From contig CM067072.1 of assembly GCA_033980235.1 (NCBI GenBank), positions 20,835,047 to 20,899,046 of the forward strand: a stretch of 64,000 nt of DNA, in the 5' to 3' direction. Below the pieces are notes generated by a model. It saw only the letters and a list, made by a program, of their open reading frames with translations. It did no database searches and was not told the origin of the DNA. This document shows, in pieces, positions 57,764 through 64,000 of this stretch (its first letter is position 1; the number at the start of each line of letters is the position of its first letter). The DNA comes from Diadema setosum (taxonomy: Eukaryota > Echinodermata > Echinoidea > Diadematoida > Diadematidae). Position numbers and translations under genes: made by a program.

Positions 57764-59405
57764 ATATGACAATATTCCTGACCCCAAAGGTGGTTGATTG
57801 AAATATGTATGATGCTTTATGTCAAAATACATTCCACCCAAAATACATATTATTGATAGGAGGAGAAAGTATAGTACATTAAAAACAACAAGAGTTCAAC
57901 TAACCCCATTAGTCCAGCAGCATCATCGCCTTGTCAGTTGAAGATGATGTTACATAATGACAATTATTGAAGTCAGCTAGATCTATCATTTCAAGAAGCC
58001 AAAAAGAAGGGGTGCTGATGGGGAGAGAAGAATGAAGTAAGTTACCGGTATCTGTAGTTTTGATTTTCATTATATTCATTTTAATTTCCTATTCCCATTA
58101 GGTTCCCATGGATTGGAGCGTTTGTGTAATCTGCCAGGAACAAACACACACCCACACACAAAAAAAAAACAACTTAAAGGTCCTGTTTACACCTTTGGGA
58201 GAGTGATTTGAAAAAATGTTCAAGATATCACATTTCATGCATATGTGTAGGTCTGATGTATCACAAAACATACTACCATATTATACAGTTTTTGTAATAA
58301 AGCCAAAAATATAAGGAGATATCAGTATTTTTCTTATTTAACCATAACTGTAGACGGTTTAGTCTGGAAACATTTTTATCATAGATATTGTTCACCTTTT
58401 TGGGTTATTAACAATACTTAACATTGATTATACAGAGACAAATTTTTGACGGTGGTTATTTCTATCTCTAACTCACATTTTAGAACGATTTTAAAGCACC
58501 AATGCTAGGTTTCTTGTTTCTTCTGCAAGTGATGAATTATTGCCTTTAATTCAAAAAAAAAAAAAAAAAAAGGAGGACTCAATGCATAAAAGGTGTGTGC
58601 TTTATTTTTGGAAAATGTTGAGGAATTCAGGAAAATAACATTTGATGTAGAGTTTGGACCTGAAGGAGCAGTTGAAGCATTTGCGAGAAACAATGTCTTG
58701 TGGCATCGTTCTTGTCATTAAAAAACTTGATAATGACAAACTCAGATAAAAATTGGAGGGGGAAAGAAAGATGAAGAAGGAGATGTACATACTGACATGA
58801 GACGGTCAAAGCGCCAGAAGTCAGGATTTGAAAAAAAAAAATAAATCACTATTTGCCTCTTCTGTGAACAAACGGGCAATGAAAAATTGCATAGTTGTCA
58901 AACATTTGAAGCTGATCGATCTCTCAAGAAAATGGCAAGAGATATGCAAGATGAAGAGCTCATGCTCATCAGAACATCATTGCTCTAGACATCGTGCTAG
59001 AAGCAAAGGTTCACATAGCCCATAATGATGAAAACACAATAGTAAACTGCAGCTGGAGCCAACTGTTTTCATTATTTTTAAATATACAGTTCACCAGATG
59101 GTAAGCTATGAAGTGTACAATCAAATATGACATGTAATTGTGCAAGTTTACAATTATTCTAGCTCTGTTTTAGATCTTGTCAAAGTATATACACATGATT
59201 AGATGAAATATTTTTGGTTAAATAGCAAGAAAAGCATGAAGATACAACCAGGATTTTTTTTAATTCCTTGACAAGATTATGTAGTTTAAGTTGCACAGTA
59301 CATGTAATAGTAAATTTAATGAAACGCCAGAACTGACACCAAAGGAATAAAACAGAAATTCTTTTTTTTTTAGACATTTACTGTCTACAAAAATTTCATA
59401 CATCA
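57764..59405 (-). other. Intron sequence
   Basis: AT-rich, with an A run at 58553-58570. No gene recognised. Confidence 0.5.
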
Positions 59406-60076
59406 TATGTGACCGTGCATCACACAAACAAAAAGTCGCACCCCTTGATTTTACGTGAGGACTCAAAAGAGGTGAAATGGGCCAACCGAATTAATCTTGA
59501 GTTTTTCATGTTTTCTGAAAGAGCTATCCTTCTTCTACATTCTACTTTAGTTTGGGATCATAACATAAATCGGAAAGTGTGTTTTCAGCAGTTTTTTCTA
59601 CAACCATTTTTTTTTTTGGGGGGGGGGAGTAGAATGATCAGGTATACTATGTCTTAATGTTGTGTATAGTTTGTGTCTCAGAGGCACGTTTTCATTTCTT
59701 GAAATCCTCTGCATACTCTTTACTATTATGATAATGAATAGAATGAGTAGAATGATGCTACTGCTTTGAAAGTTGGCATTAATCATGGACAGAATGTGTT
59801 AATAAAACACGCTCAATTTCAGCTTAATTTGATAATCCTTCCATTGTTGCTGCTCCGGTGGTTTACATCCTGTGTTTTGTCCCTTCCATCGCACAGCTAT
59901 ACAGCTTGGTAGAGATTTAATGCTTGAATAGACCCTGTAAATTCAGAACCTCTTTTCTGAGTTCATACTTTTCCAGAGTGTGTGTTTTCTATCCAGTATA
60001 TTTAGATAGGTTAGGGGAGTCCATTTGAATTGAGTTACACATCATTCTAAAGCTTAGAGTTTGCTCTTTTAGAATC
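59406..60076 (+). repeat. Dispersed repeat family R1, copy 2 (inverted relative to the others)
   Basis: Starts TATGTGACCGTGCATCACAC and ends near TCTTTTAGAATCTG. It is the reverse complement of 1-591 over its length, including GAAAGAGCTATCCTTCTTCT. This is the longest copy in the window. Confidence 0.8.
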
Positions 60077-60459
60077 TGTCCTTATTAAAAATCCATGTCT
60101 GGCGACTTTTTGTTGATCAATCATACCATGATGGAAATCTCTTCAAATTCATGGAAGTTCTACAGTCTCCTTTAATTTTAACTAAAATCTAAATATGTAG
60201 TTGCCATGGCAACATACCACTTACCACTAATCAAAAGTATTTCAAACATCTATATATCCCGTCGATCAGTTGTACCTATTCAAATGGAATCTCTTCCAAA
60301 CTGGAAAATAGCCTCCTGTAACTATAACTTCAACTAAAAAACCTTAGTTTTGGGTTGCCATGGCAACGTAAAAATGAACGATTTTATTCAACCCCTGCTT
60401 TATACTCGTGGTACCTTCTTTATAACTGTCATATCAAATTTTGTGAATATTGGATCTTC

Positions 60460-60690
60460 TTACCTGGAGAAATAGGCAAAAACATGATTGTTAGAAAAAG
60501 TTCATTGACCTTTGACCTTTGGTAAATTTACTCTAAATTGAATCATAATATTTCACTTGTTCTCAATATTCTTCTTGCCAAGTTTTATCCAGATCGGATA
60601 TTCCTGACTCGAGAAATAGCCCAAAAACCTATTTCACAAACAAAGGTTATTGACCTTTGACCTCTGACCTCCTTCCCAGCATCAATTCTT
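60460..60690. repeat. Two-unit repeat with TGACCTTTGACC cores
   Basis: Two units about 145 bp apart share ACCTGGAGAAATAGGCAAAA or ACTCGAGAAATAGCCCAAAA, then TGACCTTTGACCT. Just upstream, GTTGCCATGGCAAC occurs twice (60202 and 60356). Related motifs are at 5440-5690 and 29760-29935. Confidence 0.55.
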
Positions 60691-61505
60691 TTGGATCACC
60701 CTATATTTTGAGAAGGCATATCATGAGGTAGCTTTGGTGAAAAAAAAAATCATGCTTTTGTCCACCGTGTCACGATTATTTCACTAAGCTACCCCACTAT
60801 TTGGATTTATCCTATGTTCGCTGGTTCAATACAATATGTGATAAAGTACGTTTGAGTATAGATTTTGCTGTATGTCAGATTGGATATGTTGTACTATGGT
60901 AAAATAGGGTTTTGTTTTAGTTTGGCAGGAAGGTAGGCGAAGTCAGCAGGCGAATGATATATGTGGTATGTTTAAATTGACAGTAATATCTGTGTATACA
61001 GTGTATTTTGTTTTTTTCCTAATGGTCATATCAGAAAAGTATAATCCATGTTCTGTTATTTATCAGTTTATAGCTCATGTGAATTTTGATAAGTAATAAG
61101 TCAGGATGGAAATTTGGTTGCTGAATGATTTAAATGCTACAGCTGTATTGTGAAATTGCTAGATTATAAAAGGATACAGTTTTTGTTACTTTTTTGTTGA
61201 GAGATGGTTCAAATACGAGATAACACGCAGTGCTCATATTTTAAGTGAGTATGAATATGTAAATGGCAGTGGCAATTTCTGTAGTATAGAACTGTTGTAA
61301 TGGTGAAATAATTAATTATGGTATAATACAGGAGCATTATTTGTCAGTTGTAGGGAAATACTGAACTGTATTTCATGATGTATGGCTACTCTGTGAATAG
61401 GTGTAATACCATAATTATGAGAGTTGGTTGTAATATTCCCATATAGATCGACACTGACGAACTGGGCTCGATGGCATCACCATCGACAGCATCTCTGTTA
61501 GCTTG

Positions 61506-61705
61506 AGGGCAATTCCTGCTAGCTCGACAGAAATCCCGTTACCTCGGTAGCCCTCCGGTGAACGCGACGACATTCCCGCCAGCCGGACAACATCCCCGTC
61601 AGCCGGACAATATCCCCGTCAGCCGAACGATATCCTCGCCAGCATGACGACATCCCCTTCAGATGGACGACACCCCCGTCAACTCGGCAACATTCCGATT
61701 ATTTT
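61506..61705. repeat. 20-bp minisatellite
   Basis: About ten consecutive 20-bp units. The best is GACAACATCCCCGTCAGCCG (61586-61605), with neighbours at 61566, 61606, 61626, 61646 and 61666 differing by one to seven bases; units decay toward both ends. GC-rich compared with surrounding intron. Confidence 0.9.
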
Positions 61706-61963
61706 GGCAACCTCTGCAGTATTCTAATGACCATCTCATCATCCGCATCATCACCGTCCTCGTTGGACAGTATAAATTGAAACCAAACGTTCGCATAGTA
61801 GAGTACTGAACCACAGGTATTTTGTTAAACCCGGGTCTAGGATTTATAGTAGGGTCTACTAATGACCGCATTAAATTTGCCCCTGAACGACGTTGTTTTA
61901 ATTGTGCAGATACGAAAGAAATTGTATTAAGTGGGTTTTTTTGTGGGAAATTATTGTAAATAC

Positions 61964-61964
<1 letters not shown>

Positions 61965-62022
<58 letters not shown>

Positions 62023-62024
62023 AT
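61965..62024. repeat. (TA)n microsatellite
   Basis: About 60 bases of TA dinucleotides with one interruption. Confidence 0.95.
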
Positions 62025-62775
62025 AGTTACTGGATTTTTGTTGGAAAAGTAAACAGCATGATAAGCTGCATTACACCGAGTGTCCTGGCGTATTATTCAC
62101 AGTGTGTCTCATAGCAGAACCTGACTATCGTCAGTCGTAGATAGTACAAATCTTAGAGCTGTCACCGATAATACAGTGTGTCTTTCTGCTTTGCAGCCAT
62201 GCCAATCATTATGACTAGCAGTCCTGTCATCGCCACGACTGCTTCCACCATTCTGTTATGGTATAAAATGCACTTTAAGAAGGCTTGCTTGCTGTACACT
62301 GTGTAACAACTCAATTAACACCGACATTGTTCAATGAATTAATGTGCATACCTGTTGATTATACTGAATACATATGTACATGCACATGTAAAGATAAGTA
62401 TTTTTATAATTATGTATAAAACAATAACCACGTGTATACACTACATGAGATTGTAGGCAATTAAACACAGTAGACTTTATGAAACCTGTCTAACGCTGCC
62501 ACCTGTCTTTGCCACAACTCTCTTCCTTTCCCTTGATTGGCTGCTATAGACAGGTCTCACTATATTTCGGCTTATTCTGACAAAAAGCGTTGTCTGAAAA
62601 TGCGACTCTCTGTCGTGGTTGAAAATCTATGCTTGTTCGAGTGCGTATGCGTGACTTTGGGGTTTATTCTGTGAGTTGCGAGAGAAAGCCAGACAGGCAT
62701 ATGAGCGTAAGAAAGACTCCTGAGTCTTGCGTCTCATTCCTGAATGAGCAAGACGTGAAGTGTATGTTACTATAC

Positions 62776-63084
62776 CGTCGCTTCTTTTGAAGAATGATGA
62801 TATTGTCTGGTCGTTAAATCCTTCTTGCGAACCGCGGCAGTAGAATGCTCCAAATCCCTCCACATCCCACTCAGTAGTGGATGGAAATTCTATACGTATG
62901 ACATCATTTGCGAAAGGCACAGCTGCAGGAGGGTCTGGTGAAGTGTCACTGGGGATTGGTGCTGTCCTGCCAAAGACACGGGAGGCAGTTGATGATGGAG
63001 AGCTTCTATAGCACTGCATCTGGGAATCTGCACTCTGAATATTTGAAAATCCAGCTGAAAGCGTTGTGATGTGGATCCGTTCAC
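62776..63084 (-). CDS. Receptor exon 1 (of those in window): immunoglobulin-like domain 1
   Basis: Exon of 309 bp, acceptor tgtatatccag|GT and donor AGCGACG|GTATAG, phase 1 to phase 1. It encodes about 103 residues ending GFGAFYCRGSQEGFNDQTIS. The GAFYCRG stretch corresponds to the GAYFCEG strand of the first Ig domain of Tie2. The partner cysteine is in QMQCYRSS. It joins Ig2 across a 21-kb intron with matching phase. The signal-peptide exon should lie upstream (beyond 63084) and is not identified, so the protein start is missing. Confidence 0.85.
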
Positions 63085-63324
63085 CTGGATATACACAAAT
63101 CAAACATAATATGATACGATCTGAATTACCGTACACGTATTTGCAAATTACAACTTTCATGTTCCCACATGTTACAACATTAAAATAGTAGGCCAACATC
63201 ATAAAGTCCCTTCCACATTTCCATAATGTGGCTTTGCATAAAAAAGTTGTCAGATATGAATATTTATTCAAAAGTAGATTCTGAAAAGGAAACTTAAAGA
63301 TTTTAAAAAAATGATATACAATTT

Positions 63325-63863
63325 AATTCATTTCATGTGGACTCTCTAAACCTATCTAAATATTATAAAGAAAGCACACATTAAGGAAAGTGTTTACTCA
63401 GAAACGAAGCTCTGAAGTATAGGTTCTTTTCATGCGCTTCGTCCAATGAATGCGGCAAAAAAAGGTAAAACTTCTTGGCAACAACCATAAAGGGATTACC
63501 GGGTTAAGCTGAAATTGATCACGCTTTATAAACACATTTCATCCATGACCAATGTAAACTTTCAAAGCATCGTCTTTTCTAAAGATACCAGAGTTGAAAT
63601 TGACGAGTGTGTAATGAGTTTTAAAGAAATGAAAATCTGAGACACACCTAGTCACTATTCCAAAAAAAAAAATGTCCTAGAAAAACTGCTAAACACACAT
63701 TTCCCATTCGTTTTATGATTCCAAACTTTACAACATTGTAGAAGAAGTACTGCTCTTTCAGAAAATATGAAATAACTCAATATTGACTAGATTTACCCAT
63801 TTCACCTTTTTTTTTAGTCCCCAAACAAAATCAGGTTCTGGTTTTGTGATGCACGGTCACATA
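63325..63863 (-). repeat. Dispersed repeat family R1, copy 3
   Basis: Same orientation as 1-591. It shares TTAAGCTGAAATTGA, CTTTCAGAAAATATGAAA and the end TTTTGTGATGCACGGTCACA. It is more diverged at the 3' end, where part of the AAATCAAGGGGTGTGACTTT block is lost. Confidence 0.75.
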
Positions 63864-64000
63864 TTATTAGTTTACAACTTTCAAGTCACAGGCATTCTTT
63901 AGAGAAGATATTTTTAAACCTCATAATATGAAGAGAGTGATAATTCTGCTTGATGCTGCCCGGCGGTCATGCATCTGTATCTTTGGCCTGTAAGAGAAAA
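63864..64000 (-). other. Right edge of window, intron of the receptor gene
   Basis: Short unassigned sequence. A splice-acceptor-like site (tctcttacag|GCC) lies near 63990, but the frame required for the receptor leads to no supportable exon. Confidence 0.4.

Noticed and set aside
61506..61705. CRISPR-like array
   Set aside because: Units are contiguous 20-bp repeats without spacers in an animal genome; a minisatellite.
63920..64000. Possible signal-peptide exon at the right edge
   Set aside because: An acceptor-like tctcttacag is present, but no frame gives a signal sequence or a phase-1 donor that joins 63084.

Overview
This window is a piece of an animal (eukaryotic) genome, most likely an echinoderm and probably a sea urchin. 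The evidence is AT-rich introns of 0.5 to 21 kb, GT-AG splice signals, several non-LTR retrotransposon types, hAT elements, tRNA-derived SINEs and microsatellite-tailed LINE ends. The organism call is inference from overall character and the species cannot be named.

Almost the whole window is one gene on the minus strand. I reconstructed 16 exons between 63084 and 766, and neither end of the gene is present. Read in order they give about 1,023 codons with no break and matching intron phase at every junction. The encoded order is Ig1 (62776-63084), Ig2 (41496-41759), five 8-cysteine EGF modules (40202-40336, 32247-32408, 29502-29651, 28602-28754, 25713-25844), Ig3 (21231-21512), three fibronectin-III domains (18521-18829; 16750-16820 + 13784-14018; 6696-6934 + 4944-5007), a transmembrane helix (4286-4385), a 47-bp juxtamembrane micro-exon (3450-3496) and a cytoplasmic exon (766-1184). 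The ectodomain is laid out like the vertebrate angiopoietin receptors Tie1/Tie2 (Ig-Ig-EGFx3-Ig-FN3x3) with two extra EGFs. The cytoplasmic exon, however, ends in a segment that resembles the helical lead-in to the first catalytic domain of receptor tyrosine phosphatases, not the start of a kinase. The best reading is a receptor with a Tie-type ectodomain on a phosphatase-type cytoplasmic tail. The catalytic domain itself would lie left of position 1 and is not seen.

The introns are full of mobile DNA. At 7.5-13.6 kb an L1/Tx1-like LINE, flanked by a 13-bp target-site duplication, is interrupted by a nearly intact CR1/L2-like LINE whose single long frame is broken only by one TAG. At 21.6-25.0 kb lies a second, frameshifted CR1-like LINE. 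At 30.5-31.4 kb two short inverted-repeat elements sit head to head. At 33.2 kb a small element has a telomere-like core. At 35.3-39.1 kb is a decayed tandem array that matches the 3' subterminal region of a hAT transposon. That transposon is an 8-kb element at 42997-50954 with a perfect 8-bp target duplication and a three-exon transposase gene. At 52.6-53.9 kb is a cluster of repeated hairpins. At 54.5-57.8 kb are two further inverted-repeat elements, one holding a MITE that also occurs at 37.4 kb. One 0.6-0.7 kb repeat family occurs at both window edges and at 59.4 kb.

No non-coding RNA gene, CRISPR array or second host gene is supported. The minus-strand receptor and the mobile elements account for all convincing coding sequence.
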